Below, piece after piece: positions 1 to 7,790 of a stretch of DNA of 25,105 nt. Both the position numbers and the translations under genes were made by a program. The notes below the pieces were generated by a model. That model ran no database searches, was not told where the DNA came from, and saw nothing but the letters and a program-made list of their open reading frames with translations. This DNA is from Bacteroidia bacterium. GTDB lineage: Bacteria > Bacteroidota > Bacteroidia > Bacteroidales > Azobacteroidaceae. Where the stretch lies: positions 1-25,105 of the forward strand of contig BNTT01000034.1 in assembly GCA_025996815.1 (NCBI GenBank). Direction: 5' to 3'. Each line of letters begins with the position of its first letter. The first letter of the stretch is position 1.

Positions 1-2
1 AA

Positions 3-116
3 AGCGACGCTGTAAATAGTGAAACAATCTTGCCGCTGCTGGCAGAAATACTAAATATGCAAAAACAGATAGAGGCATTGCTGAAGCAAATTGTCGTTCA
101 GATAATATCGGGTTAA
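3..116 (+). CDS. C-terminal fragment of an unidentified protein
   Basis: An open frame enters from the left edge and ends at a TAA at 114-116, giving about 37 residues. The tail is hydrophobic and heptad-like (LLAEILNMQKQIEALLKQI), which suggests a short coiled coil. Too little is present to name a family. The following gene starts 100 bp later and has its own promoter-like box, so the two need not be one operon. It could also be a chance open frame. Confidence 0.4.
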   Translation, partial: SDAVNSETILPLLAEILNMQKQIEALLKQIVVQIISG

Positions 117-150
117 AGCGTAATTTTAATTCTTAATTGAAATTTTTTTG

Positions 151-158
151 TAACTTTG
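151..158 (+). promoter_or_regulatory. Bacteroidota -7 box before the Rpn-type nuclease gene
   Basis: TAACTTTG matches the TAnnTTTG -7 consensus of the Bacteroidota primary sigma factor. It lies 58 bp before the ATG at 217. No well-spaced -33 TTG was found, so this rests on the -7 match alone. Confidence 0.4.
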
Positions 159-216
159 CGGTGATTATTTAGTCAGACCGATTAAATATACCAAGAACTT
201 AATATTTTTTTTATTT

Positions 217-1074
217 ATGAAAACAGGGACACAGGCAACCTACATCAATCCGTTGACGGATTTCGGGTTCAAAAAATTATTTGGAACCGAACACAACAAG
301 GAGTTGTTGATTGATTTCTTAAACGAAATCATTAAGGAAGAAGGGCGCATCACCGACATTAACTACCTCCCAACGGAGCAGTTAGGGGCGGAAGAAGAAG
401 ACCGAAGGGCAGTGTTTGACATTTATTGCACGAATGAACGTGGCGAGCATTTCATCGTGGAGATGCAGAACGCGCGGGAGCCGTATTTTGTGGAGCGAAG
501 TCTGTTTTATGCAGCGTTTCCGCTTCGCAAGCAGGCAGAAAGGGGGAATTGGAAGTTTGATTTGAAGGCTGTTTATTTTGTCGGAATACTGAATTTTGAC
601 TGTTTCGACGGCGATGATTATATAGAGCGAGCACATTTGGTGCGCGACAAGAATGGAGAGCGGTTTACCGACAAGTTGAATTTCGTGTATGTGATATTGC
701 CGAAATTCAAAAAGACGATTGAACAATTAGAAACGAACGCCGACCGTTGGCTATATTGTCTAAAAAACATGGCGACGTTGGCTTCTCGACCGGTTGAAGT
801 GCAGGGCAGAGTGTTTGAGATGCTGTTTAGAGCGGCAAAGATTAATAGATTAACGCAAGAAGATATGGAAACTTACAACAAGAGTATTTTAGACTACGCA
901 GATGTGCGCAGATGCACTGATTATGCCAGACATGAAGGCCTGCAAGAAGGTCTACAGCAGGGTATGTTTGCTGTGGCGAAGAGGTTGAATGAGTCGGGGG
1001 CGGCGGTGGAGTTTATTGCAACTGTCACGGGACTTACTGCGGAGCAAATCCGGAGCGGTATTGGTGCGCGATAA
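217..1074 (+). CDS. Rpn family PD-(D/E)XK nuclease / putative transposase (PDDEXK_2)
   Basis: This 285-residue protein is of the recombination-promoting nuclease (Rpn) / PDDEXK_2 type that is abundant in Bacteroidales. The N-terminal YINPLTDFGFKKLFG (about residues 9-23) is the family signature. The nuclease core follows, with D at about 68 in VFDIYC and the E-x-Q version of the E-x-K motif in FIVEMQNA at about 79-86. The C-terminal tail with GLQEGLQQG is also usual for the family. Members cleave DNA and promote RecA-independent recombination; many are annotated as transposases although no terminal repeats are known. I see no terminal inverted repeats here. It converges on lpxA with a 32-bp gap. 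Family assignment is firm; activity is inferred. Confidence 0.9.
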   Translation: MKTGTQATYINPLTDFGFKKLFGTEHNKELLIDFLNEIIKEEGRITDINYLPTEQLGAEEEDRRAVFDIYCTNERGEHFIVEMQNAREPYFVERSLFYAAFPLRKQAERGNWKFDLKAVYFVGILNFDCFDGDDYIERAHLVRDKNGERFTDKLNFVYVILPKFKKTIEQLETNADRWLYCLKNMATLASRPVEVQGRVFEMLFRAAKINRLTQEDMETYNKSILDYADVRRCTDYARHEGLQEGLQQGMFAVAKRLNESGAAVEFIATVTGLTAEQIRSGIGAR

Positions 1075-1106
1075 GATTAAGATGCTGATACATATCGCAA
1101 AAATTT

Positions 1107-1886
1107 TTACTCTAAATACCCCCGGATGATGCCGCGCTGAGAGCCAACGATGAAGTTCAAGATTTCTTGCTTTTCGGGGCTGTCGGCTACGGTGGCTTCG
1201 ATTTGTTTGACGGCTGCCGTGTTGTTTAGACCCAATTGGTAGAGGATGCGGTAGATTTCTTGGATGGCGTAAATCTGGTCGTTGGTGAAGCCGCGCCGGC
1301 GCAACCCCACGGAGTTTACGCCCGAATAAGACAGCGGCTCGCGACCGGCGATGATGTAGGGCGGGATGTCTTTCCCAAATTTGGAGCCGCCCTGAATCAT
1401 CACGTGCTTGCCCACGCGCGTGAATTGGTGCACTAATGTGCCGCCGCTCAAAATGGCGTAATCGTCAATTTCCACCTCACCCGCCAGCTGGGTGGCATTG
1501 CCCATGATGACGTGGTTTTTGAGGATGCAATCGTGCGCCGTGTGCGAGTAAGCCATTAGCAGACAATCACTTCCCACTTTGGTGTAGCCTTTGGAGGCGG
1601 TGCCGCGATTGACCGTGGCACACTCCCGGATGGTGGTGTGGTCGCCAATCTCGCAGATGGTGTCTTCGCCCTGAAATTTCAAATCCTGCGGAATGCCCGA
1701 CACCACTGCGCCGGGAAATATCCGGCAATCCTTGCCGATACGCGCCCCTTCGAGGATAACCGCATTGGGATAGATATACGTGTTGTCGCCAATGACAACA
1801 TTTTTGTCGATGGTGGCAAACGGACCAATGGTCACATTCGCGCCGATAATGGCGTCAGGATGTACCGATGCAAATTCGTGTTTCAT
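1107..1886 (-). CDS. lpxA: Acyl-ACP--UDP-N-acetylglucosamine O-acyltransferase
   Basis: LpxA catalyses the first step of lipid A synthesis, transfer of a 3-hydroxyacyl chain from ACP to the 3-OH of UDP-GlcNAc, in the cytoplasm. The 259-residue length is typical. The N-terminal two-thirds is a left-handed beta-helix of hexapeptide repeats (HPDAIIGANVTIGPFATID and onward). The segment SHTAHDCILKNHVIMGN carries the catalytic His, and the helical C-terminal domain contains GLRRRGF. The ATG overlaps the lpxC-fabZ stop in an ATGA tetranucleotide (1883-1886), which implies translational coupling. That fits two consecutive steps of one pathway. No promoter of its own is visible. Confidence 0.97.
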   Translation of the reverse strand: MKHEFASVHPDAIIGANVTIGPFATIDKNVVIGDNTYIYPNAVILEGARIGKDCRIFPGAVVSGIPQDLKFQGEDTICEIGDHTTIRECATVNRGTASKGYTKVGSDCLLMAYSHTAHDCILKNHVIMGNATQLAGEVEIDDYAILSGGTLVHQFTRVGKHVMIQGGSKFGKDIPPYIIAGREPLSYSGVNSVGLRRRGFTNDQIYAIQEIYRILYQLGLNNTAAVKQIEATVADSPEKQEILNFIVGSQRGIIRGYLE

Positions 1887-3265
1887 TTGTTTTTAATTAT
1901 TTGTGCCATAAACTCTGCCTCGCAGACCAATTTTTCGCCCACGAAACAATAACCTTTCATACTTGCGATGCCTCGCCGAAGTTCAGACAAAAATTCCAGA
2001 CGGAACAGCAGGGTGTCGCCCGGAACAACTTTTTGACGAAATTTGACAGCGTCAATTTTCATAAAATAGGTAGAATATTTTTCGGGGTCTTCCACGGTGC
2101 TCAGCACCAGCAGACCGCCAATCTGCGCCATCGCCTCAACCAGCAACACGCCCGGCATGACAGGCTCCTGCGGGAAATGCCCCTGAAAAAACGGCTCGTT
2201 GCCCGACACGCTTTTCACGCCAATGATGTGGTTGGAGCCAATTTCCGTGATTTTGTCCACCAACAGGAACGGATAACGGTGCGGCAGGAGTTCCCGGATG
2301 CGATTGATGTCCATCACCGGCGCAACATTTGGGTCGTAGACCGGCGATTGCACCCCGTTTTGCTTGATGTCTTTGCGAATTTGGCGAGCCAATTTCGTGT
2401 TAATCGTATGCCCGGGGCAGGTCGCAATCACGCGCCCGCGCATCGGCTTGCCAATCAGTGCCAAATCGCCAATCAGGTCGAGCAACTTGTGGCGGGCAGG
2501 CTCGTTGGAAAAAGCCAGTTCTTTATGTTGAATATAGCCAAGTTTGGTGGCATCATGACGCGCCACGTGAAGTTTGTCTGCCAATTGGTCGAGGTGGTCT
2601 TGCGTGATTTGACGTTCATAAATCACAATGGCATTGTTCAAATCGCCGCCCTTAATCAGGTTGTTTTCCAGCAACGGCTCGATGTCGCGCACAAAAACGA
2701 AGGTGCGGGAGGCGGCAATTTCTTTCTTGAAATCCGCCAAATTGTTGAGTGTAGCAAACTGATTGTCCAAAATCACCGAATCGAACGTGATGTGGGTGGT
2801 AACCACAAACTCGTCGTCGGGCAACAGCAAAATGGAGGCACCGGTATCGTCGTCTTTGAACTCAAATTTTTCTTTCACAATGTAATAATCGCGCTCGGCA
2901 GCCTGCTCAACCAAGCCCACGCGCTCAATTTCGTTGATAAACAGAATCGCGCTACCGTCCAGGATGGGCACTTCGGGCGCGTCCACCTCAATCAGGCAGT
3001 TATCGACCTGCATGGCGGCGAGGGCGGCGAGGGCGTGTTCCACCGTGCTCACAGACGCTTCGCCTTTCGAAAGCCCCGTGCCGCGCATGGTGTCGCCAAC
3101 ATTCTCCGCCAAGGCTTCGATGACGGGCTGTCCGTCCAAATCAATGCGTTGAAACTTGTAGCCGTGATTTTCTTCCGCCGGTTTGAACGTTACACGAATA
3201 TCCAGCCCGGTGTGTAGCCCCTTGCCGCTCAAAGAAAATGCCTCTTTCAATGTATGTTGCTTCAT
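1883..3265 (-). CDS. lpxC/fabZ: Bifunctional UDP-3-O-acyl-GlcNAc deacetylase / 3-hydroxyacyl-ACP dehydratase
   Basis: This 460-residue protein is the LpxC-FabZ fusion characteristic of Bacteroidota. The LpxC half (about residues 1-300) is the zinc deacetylase committing to lipid A. STVEHALAAL carries one zinc His near residue 77, and HKLLDLIGDLAL carries the second His and the Asp. The FabZ half (about 310-460) dehydrates beta-hydroxyacyl-ACP in fatty acid synthesis: LLPHRYPFLLVD contains the catalytic His and PGVLLVEAMAQ the catalytic Glu. I chose the ATG at 3265, giving MKQHTLKEAFSLSGKGLH, which fits the family start; an in-frame TTG two codons upstream is less likely. lpxA follows with an ATGA overlap. 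The promoter is at 3294-3301. Confidence 0.97.
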   Translation of the reverse strand: MKQHTLKEAFSLSGKGLHTGLDIRVTFKPAEENHGYKFQRIDLDGQPVIEALAENVGDTMRGTGLSKGEASVSTVEHALAALAAMQVDNCLIEVDAPEVPILDGSAILFINEIERVGLVEQAAERDYYIVKEKFEFKDDDTGASILLLPDDEFVVTTHITFDSVILDNQFATLNNLADFKKEIAASRTFVFVRDIEPLLENNLIKGGDLNNAIVIYERQITQDHLDQLADKLHVARHDATKLGYIQHKELAFSNEPARHKLLDLIGDLALIGKPMRGRVIATCPGHTINTKLARQIRKDIKQNGVQSPVYDPNVAPVMDINRIRELLPHRYPFLLVDKITEIGSNHIIGVKSVSGNEPFFQGHFPQEPVMPGVLLVEAMAQIGGLLVLSTVEDPEKYSTYFMKIDAVKFRQKVVPGDTLLFRLEFLSELRRGIASMKGYCFVGEKLVCEAEFMAQIIKNK

Positions 3266-3293
3266 ATCCAATGTTTATTTATAAATAATTCGG

Positions 3294-3301
3294 CAAAGTT
3301 A
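3294..3301 (-). promoter_or_regulatory. Promoter -7 box of the lpxC/fabZ-lpxA operon
   Basis: On the minus strand this reads TAACTTTG, with TTG 20 bp upstream (3322-3324), matching the Bacteroidota -33/-7 layout. It lies between the cmk stop (3332) and the lpxC start, so the lipid A genes can be transcribed apart from porQ-cmk. Confidence 0.6.
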
Positions 3302-3331
3302 CGCGTTTTTTTTGAATTGTGCAAGAGATTT

Positions 3332-4015
3332 TCACATTTTTTTGTTGAAAAGTGCGAGCATCTGTTGGTTTTGCTCGGCGATGGTGAGGTTGGAGTTGTC
3401 CAGCACGATGGCGTCGGCGGCTTGTTTCAGGGGACCGTCTTTGCGGGTGGAGTCGATGCGGTCGCGCTCGGCGAGGTTGTGGATAACGGCTTCAAAGGTG
3501 GCTGATTCGCCTTTGGCGGTGAGTTCGGCGAGGCGGCGTTGCGCGCGAATTTCGGGCGAGGCGGTAACGAAAATTTTCAGTTCGGCATCGGGGAAAACGA
3601 CCGTGCCGATGTCGCGACCGTCCATCACGATGCCTTTTCCAGTGCCTAATGCCTGCTGTTGGCGCACGAGTGCCTCGCGCACAAAGCCGATGGCTGCCAC
3701 CGGACTCACTTTTTCGGCAACCGCCATCGTGCGAATTTCCTTTTCGACATTCCGACCATTGAGGCAGGTGTCGGCTTTGCCCGTCAACGGATTGTTTACA
3801 AACGTAATGGAAATGTTTGCGATTTCCCGTCTGAGATACTCCTCGTTCAAGAGATTGTTTACAAACAAGCCGTTTTGTAAGCAAAACAGCGTTACGGCAC
3901 GATACATTGCGCCGCTGTCGATGTAGGTGTAGCCGATTTGCTTCGCCAACTCCTTTGCCATCGTGCTTTTGCCGCACGACGAGTGTCCGTCAATCGCAAT
4001 AACTATTTTTTTCAT
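3332..4015 (-). CDS. cmk: Cytidylate kinase
   Basis: This 227-residue (d)CMP kinase transfers phosphate from ATP to CMP or dCMP in pyrimidine nucleotide recycling. The P-loop GHSSCGKST sits at about residues 10-18, followed by [12 protein letters not shown] (the CMP-kinase DSGAMYR motif), then [20 protein letters not shown] and a lid region with AQRRLAEL. The open frame runs upstream to 4261, but that extension lies over porQ in another frame and has no kinase homology. The ATG at 4015 gives [11 protein letters not shown] and overlaps the porQ stop by ATGA. porQ-cmk adjacency is common in Bacteroidota. Translational coupling to porQ is likely. Confidence 0.96.
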   Translation of the reverse strand: MKKIVIAIDGHSSCGKSTMAKELAKQIGYTYIDSGAMYRAVTLFCLQNGLFVNNLLNEEYLRREIANISITFVNNPLTGKADTCLNGRNVEKEIRTMAVAEKVSPVAAIGFVREALVRQQQALGTGKGIVMDGRDIGTVVFPDAELKIFVTASPEIRAQRRLAELTAKGESATFEAVIHNLAERDRIDSTRKDGPLKQAADAIVLDNSNLTIAEQNQQMLALFNKKM

Positions 4016-4941
4016 AACTTCATTTTTGAGAAATTCATTGAAACGCTCAGCATAAACGAGGTCGCCGAGATACTGTATTGTGCCAATGCACACGAGATGC
4101 TGAACGATTTGACGCGCACGCCCGCACCCGCCGAGAAGCCGCCAAAGCGGTTGCCCTCCGCCACGCTCAAGTCGCTGCCGCGCTTGATATTGTAGCCCGC
4201 GCCAAACCAGAAACTGTTGCTCGGCAGCACATCCACGCCCACGATGGCGTTTTTCTTCCACGTGCCCGTCAGCGAAAAGCGAAGCGGCGCGTGCTCCAAC
4301 TTTTTAGTAACGCCCAACTGAATATCCCACGGCAAACCGGCTAACTGCTCGTCGTAGGCTTTAATCTGCCGCCCGATGTTTTTGCCGACCAAACCGGCAG
4401 AGAAGCCCTTCTCGGCATTGTTGTAAGTCAATCCCAAGTCCACGCCCAGCCCCACAGCCGTGTTGTGCGCATAATCGGAATAAAAAAACTTGCCCGTGAT
4501 GCCGCCCCGGATGCGCTCCGTCAAGTTTTGTGCATAAAACACATTGGCACACAGGTCTTTAGCCGACAAATCGCCCAAAATCTCATTGTTTTCAGTCGTT
4601 TCCAACATACCGCCATAACCGGCATACTGCACACCTGCGCCCCACGCGCCACCCTTTGCGCCAATGGATTTGGCAAATGTGGCATTGCCGATACCAATAT
4701 CCGCGACGTATGCCAAATAACTGAAATTCAGCGTCTTATCCATATCCTGAACAAGAAAAGCGGGGTTGTGATAAATCAGCGACACATCGCGTTCGATGAG
4801 CGACACATTGTCGCCACCCAACGCCGCCGCCCGCGCCGAGTGGGGCACAAGCAAATAATCGAAGCTCGAACTGCCCTCCTGCGCCCACACGGAGGCGGCA
4901 AACAGGGCAAACACCAATCCAATGAAACTCTTTTTTTGCAT
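4012..4941 (-). CDS. porQ: Type IX secretion system protein PorQ
   Basis: PorQ is an outer-membrane beta-barrel of the type IX secretion system, which exports proteins with C-terminal sorting signals to the Bacteroidota surface; it is linked to the attachment complex with PorU, PorV and PorZ. The predicted protein is about 309 residues. It has a signal peptide ([20 protein letters not shown], cleavage about residue 20) followed by [19 protein letters not shown], a conserved segment of the PorV/PorQ family. Alternating hydrophobic strands and an aromatic-containing C-terminal strand follow. An ATG at 5004 lies upstream of the predicted promoter and would bury the signal peptide, so I use 4941. 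It is coupled to cmk by ATGA overlap. Confidence 0.9.
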   Translation of the reverse strand: MQKKSFIGLVFALFAASVWAQEGSSSFDYLLVPHSARAAALGGDNVSLIERDVSLIYHNPAFLVQDMDKTLNFSYLAYVADIGIGNATFAKSIGAKGGAWGAGVQYAGYGGMLETTENNEILGDLSAKDLCANVFYAQNLTERIRGGITGKFFYSDYAHNTAVGLGVDLGLTYNNAEKGFSAGLVGKNIGRQIKAYDEQLAGLPWDIQLGVTKKLEHAPLRFSLTGTWKKNAIVGVDVLPSNSFWFGAGYNIKRGSDLSVAEGNRFGGFSAGAGVRVKSFSISCALAQYSISATSFMLSVSMNFSKMKL

Positions 4942-4959
4942 CTCTTGTGAATGAGGGTG

Positions 4960-4967
4960 CAAATATA
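4960..4967 (-). promoter_or_regulatory. Promoter -7 box of porQ-cmk
   Basis: On the minus strand this is TATATTTG, 18 bp before the chosen porQ ATG. It sets the transcript start near 4953 and argues against the in-frame ATG at 5004. The -33 element is not clear. Confidence 0.5.
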
Positions 4968-4996
4968 GCATAAAAAAGTGAAAGTTGAGGTATTTT

Positions 4997-6895
4997 TTAA
5001 ACATTTTGCAGCGGTCGTGCGACCAAATTATTCAGCGACTGCGCCAATTCGCCCAAGTCGTTGATATTTAGCATTTTGGCATCTTTGCCGTACATATATT
5101 GGCAATCGGAGAAGGCGGTTTTCACTTCCTCCAACTTCCATTTTTCGGACACGATGAAATAGGAGAGCACCTGAATGCCTTTGCGTTTCATACGCAGCAC
5201 CTCGTCGTGGACGTGCTCACGCGCCTGTTTTCCCTCGTAACGACAGTTGTCGTCGATGATGAAGCAGGGCATTCCGTCGTAGAAATTGACAAAATAGTTT
5301 TCGGTGTTTTCGGCTGCATTTTTTTCGATTAAATCGCTAATCACGGGGTAGCACAAGCCTTCGGGCGTGGAGCCGGACGCTCTCAAAAAGGGGAAGAGTT
5401 GCTTTATCTTGGTGATTTTGTCGCGCGTGCTGTCGTAGGCGACCAAAACCAGCGGCAGCCGCGCACCTTCCGACATCACGTGGAAGCGAAACGAGATGGT
5501 AACATTCACGTTTTTGATTAAATACCCCGCCTGCGCTATTGCAACGGCTGTTTTCAGGCTTTTCAAAAAGCAACTCCCCTGCATCGAGTGGGAGCCGTCT
5601 ATCGAAATATGAAAATTGACCGCCGGAAAAGTCTCCTCTTTCTCGCGGTAGAAAATCGCATCGTTGCCGCACACCACCGAATGAAGCAGGCGTTTGTCAA
5701 TTTTCCCCTGTTGCAGGCGCGAAAAATGCGTCTGCCGCTCATTGTTGCGAAACGAAATGCGCCGCGCCAACTGATTGCCCAAGCGGATGCCTTCCAGGAG
5801 CGCCTTGTTGGTGTAGTGGATGTTGTCGGTTTCAAAAAACGTGTAGCGTCCCGAATAAATCATATCGCGATTCATATCTTTCAGCACCACCACTTTGATG
5901 CGGCGACCGTCGAAATGGGCGTCGTTTTTATTGGACAAATCGCCGGCAAGGAGTTTGAGTTCCTCCTTGTGGCTGACGGAAATCGCCTTTTTGTCTACAT
6001 CCAGATTCACGGCTTTCAGCACGGCGTCCATCGCTTCGCCGCTTTCCCACTGCATTTGGATGCCCATCGTGCCCTGCGCCTTCCGAATGGCTTCCCAGAG
6101 GTCTATCGCCAGATTCAGGCTATCTTCGGAACTTTTCAAACGCCCTATATTATTGATGTCCAGCAGCGTTTTCATTTCACGATAGAGGCGAAACATCAGC
6201 GTATATTCATCTTTTCTGTCCAATCCGTCCAACGTGTTTTTGCAAATGTCCGTATAGTTGTCGCTGTGAACGACTTGCACCAACAGCGTGTTCAGGAACG
6301 AGCGGAAAGTATATTTATGCTTTTGTTCGTCCGGCGGGAGATTTTTCACCGCTTGAATTTCCGCCGTAAACATTCCGACCGTGTCGTTGGGACAGAAAAA
6401 ATAGCGATACGCCTCCGCGATATAGCCCTTGTAGCCCGGTGAGGTGCGCATCGCAACGTCGTCTAACCGCCAATATTCAATCAGCCGGTAGATATTTTCC
6501 ATCTCGGCAACAAACCGCTTTTTAGTTTGATAGCGCACCGAAGACAGGATTGAAATCTCGCCGTTGAGATAGCGATTGAGATAGTCGTCGTTTACGAGCA
6601 TCACCAACTTGGAAGTCAGCCATTGAGGGGTATAAATCAGCGCGAGCGTTTCGTGAATCGCCAGCCCCACCGTGGCATCAATATTGCTCAAATCGGCAGA
6701 AATAATGATTTTGTCAATACTCGACTTCTCACTATTATTCACCTTAAACTCCACCGCAATGTCGCGCCCCGAAACAATTTTGACAAAATTAGCCACCGCG
6801 CTCTGCAATTTCAGCAAATCGAACAGGTTGTTCAAGTCCGGAGTTGGGTTGGCTAACCAATAGTCAGATAATGCCTCGCCGGGGTTCTTAGTCAT
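4997..6895 (-). CDS. VWA domain protein with a degenerate metallopeptidase-like N-terminus (MoxR partner)
   Basis: This is a 632-residue cytoplasmic protein. The C-terminal third is a von Willebrand A domain with an intact MIDAS metal site: DGSHS at 433-437, the Thr of SGSTPEG at 510, and Asp 540 in FYDGMP. The N-terminal region has the layout of predicted metallopeptidase/VWA proteins (DUF2201/CobT-like). It includes IHETLA at 80-85, where HExxH would be expected but the second His is missing, and LIEYWRLDDVAMRTSPGYKGY at about 138-158. Such proteins work with MoxR AAA+ ATPases as substrate adaptors or metal-insertion chaperones. A MoxR gene lies 44 bp upstream on the same strand, which supports a pair. 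The substrate is unknown. Confidence 0.85.
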   Translation of the reverse strand: MTKNPGEALSDYWLANPTPDLNNLFDLLKLQSAVANFVKIVSGRDIAVEFKVNNSEKSSIDKIIISADLSNIDATVGLAIHETLALIYTPQWLTSKLVMLVNDDYLNRYLNGEISILSSVRYQTKKRFVAEMENIYRLIEYWRLDDVAMRTSPGYKGYIAEAYRYFFCPNDTVGMFTAEIQAVKNLPPDEQKHKYTFRSFLNTLLVQVVHSDNYTDICKNTLDGLDRKDEYTLMFRLYREMKTLLDINNIGRLKSSEDSLNLAIDLWEAIRKAQGTMGIQMQWESGEAMDAVLKAVNLDVDKKAISVSHKEELKLLAGDLSNKNDAHFDGRRIKVVVLKDMNRDMIYSGRYTFFETDNIHYTNKALLEGIRLGNQLARRISFRNNERQTHFSRLQQGKIDKRLLHSVVCGNDAIFYREKEETFPAVNFHISIDGSHSMQGSCFLKSLKTAVAIAQAGYLIKNVNVTISFRFHVMSEGARLPLVLVAYDSTRDKITKIKQLFPFLRASGSTPEGLCYPVISDLIEKNAAENTENYFVNFYDGMPCFIIDDNCRYEGKQAREHVHDEVLRMKRKGIQVLSYFIVSEKWKLEEVKTAFSDCQYMYGKDAKMLNINDLGELAQSLNNLVARPLQNV

Positions 6896-6939
6896 TGCTT
6901 GTAAAATTTAATCATATCAACTGTTTTATTTTTTCATCT

Positions 6940-7773
6940 TTACAAATATTTTTGTACCAACTGTTTAACAAATGTGCGCTCGCTATCGTTGCCTCCCACG
7001 GGGTCGTAGGCGGGATAAATCAGGATTTCGGCGGCTTCGGCGAGCGTGAAGCCGTTTTCGAGCAGGCGCGCCATTTCGAGGGTGTTGCGGGTGGAAACGG
7101 AAAAGCTGATTTTGGGGCTGTGGCTTTGCACTTCTTTGCGCGTCCGGTCTGCGATTTGGGCGATGACGTGCAGGCTTCGCTTCTCTGCATTGGGGAAAAA
7201 GGTTTGCAGCAGTGCGTATTCTTCATCCAAAGTCAACACCTCCATTTCGATTTGTAAAAACCTGTCTAACAGACCTTTATCCATTGTGCGCGACGAGGTG
7301 TATTCGTTGCCGATATTGGCGGTCGCCATAAAAGTGATGCCCGGTGCCACAAAAATCGTTGGGCTGTCCACCTCTTCGTCTAAGCGCAGATAGCGTTGGT
7401 TGATGTCTAAAACCGACATCAGGATGTTCCACGCTTCGGGATGCGCGCGGGAAATTTCGTCCAGCAAAACAATCGCGTGAGGGATTTGGATGGCTTTCAC
7501 AAAATAGGATTGGGAAAAAAATGTGCCCGCCGCCTTGTCGTAGTGGGTGTTGCCGATAAATGTCGAGCGCGGGTCTTGCGTGCTGCCGCAGTTGATGTAG
7601 AAAAACGGATGCGAGTCTTTGTATGCCTCCGCAATCTGCTTGATAGTTACCGTTTTACCACTTCCGGCAGGTCCGGTAATCAACACATTTTTCCCTTGCA
7701 CAACGCAATAGTTTAAGAATTTCCATTTCACATCGGAGATGAACAGTTCTGCCGGCTTCGCTTTATAATCCAT
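6940..7773 (-). CDS. MoxR family AAA+ ATPase
   Basis: This 277-residue AAA+ ATPase has Walker A GPAGSGKT at 34-41 and Walker B IVLLDE at 101-106. It also has a sensor-1 segment TFMATANIGNEY near 147-158 and a likely arginine finger in LLDRF at about 168-172. The short length, single AAA core and downstream VWA gene make it a MoxR-type chaperone ATPase. It probably remodels or activates a partner together with the VWA protein. It starts 17 bp after the methylase stop on the same strand with no promoter-like box between, so co-transcription with the methylase is plausible. Its target cannot be read from sequence. Confidence 0.9.
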   Translation of the reverse strand: MDYKAKPAELFISDVKWKFLNYCVVQGKNVLITGPAGSGKTVTIKQIAEAYKDSHPFFYINCGSTQDPRSTFIGNTHYDKAAGTFFSQSYFVKAIQIPHAIVLLDEISRAHPEAWNILMSVLDINQRYLRLDEEVDSPTIFVAPGITFMATANIGNEYTSSRTMDKGLLDRFLQIEMEVLTLDEEYALLQTFFPNAEKRSLHVIAQIADRTRKEVQSHSPKISFSVSTRNTLEMARLLENGFTLAEAAEILIYPAYDPVGGNDSERTFVKQLVQKYL

Positions 7774-7790
7774 ATTATTTGTTTAATTTT

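Noticed and set aside
1068..1098. Possible terminator hairpin GCGATA/TATCGC between the nuclease gene and lpxA
   Set aside because: Only 6 bp of stem with a 19-nt loop; too weak to call.
1868..3217. 449-codon plus-strand open frame
   Set aside because: It lies antisense to lpxC-fabZ, which has full family homology; the frame is a by-product of codon bias.
4016..4261. N-terminal extension of cytidylate kinase
   Set aside because: The extension lies over the porQ gene and has no kinase similarity; the ATG at 4015 gives the canonical start.
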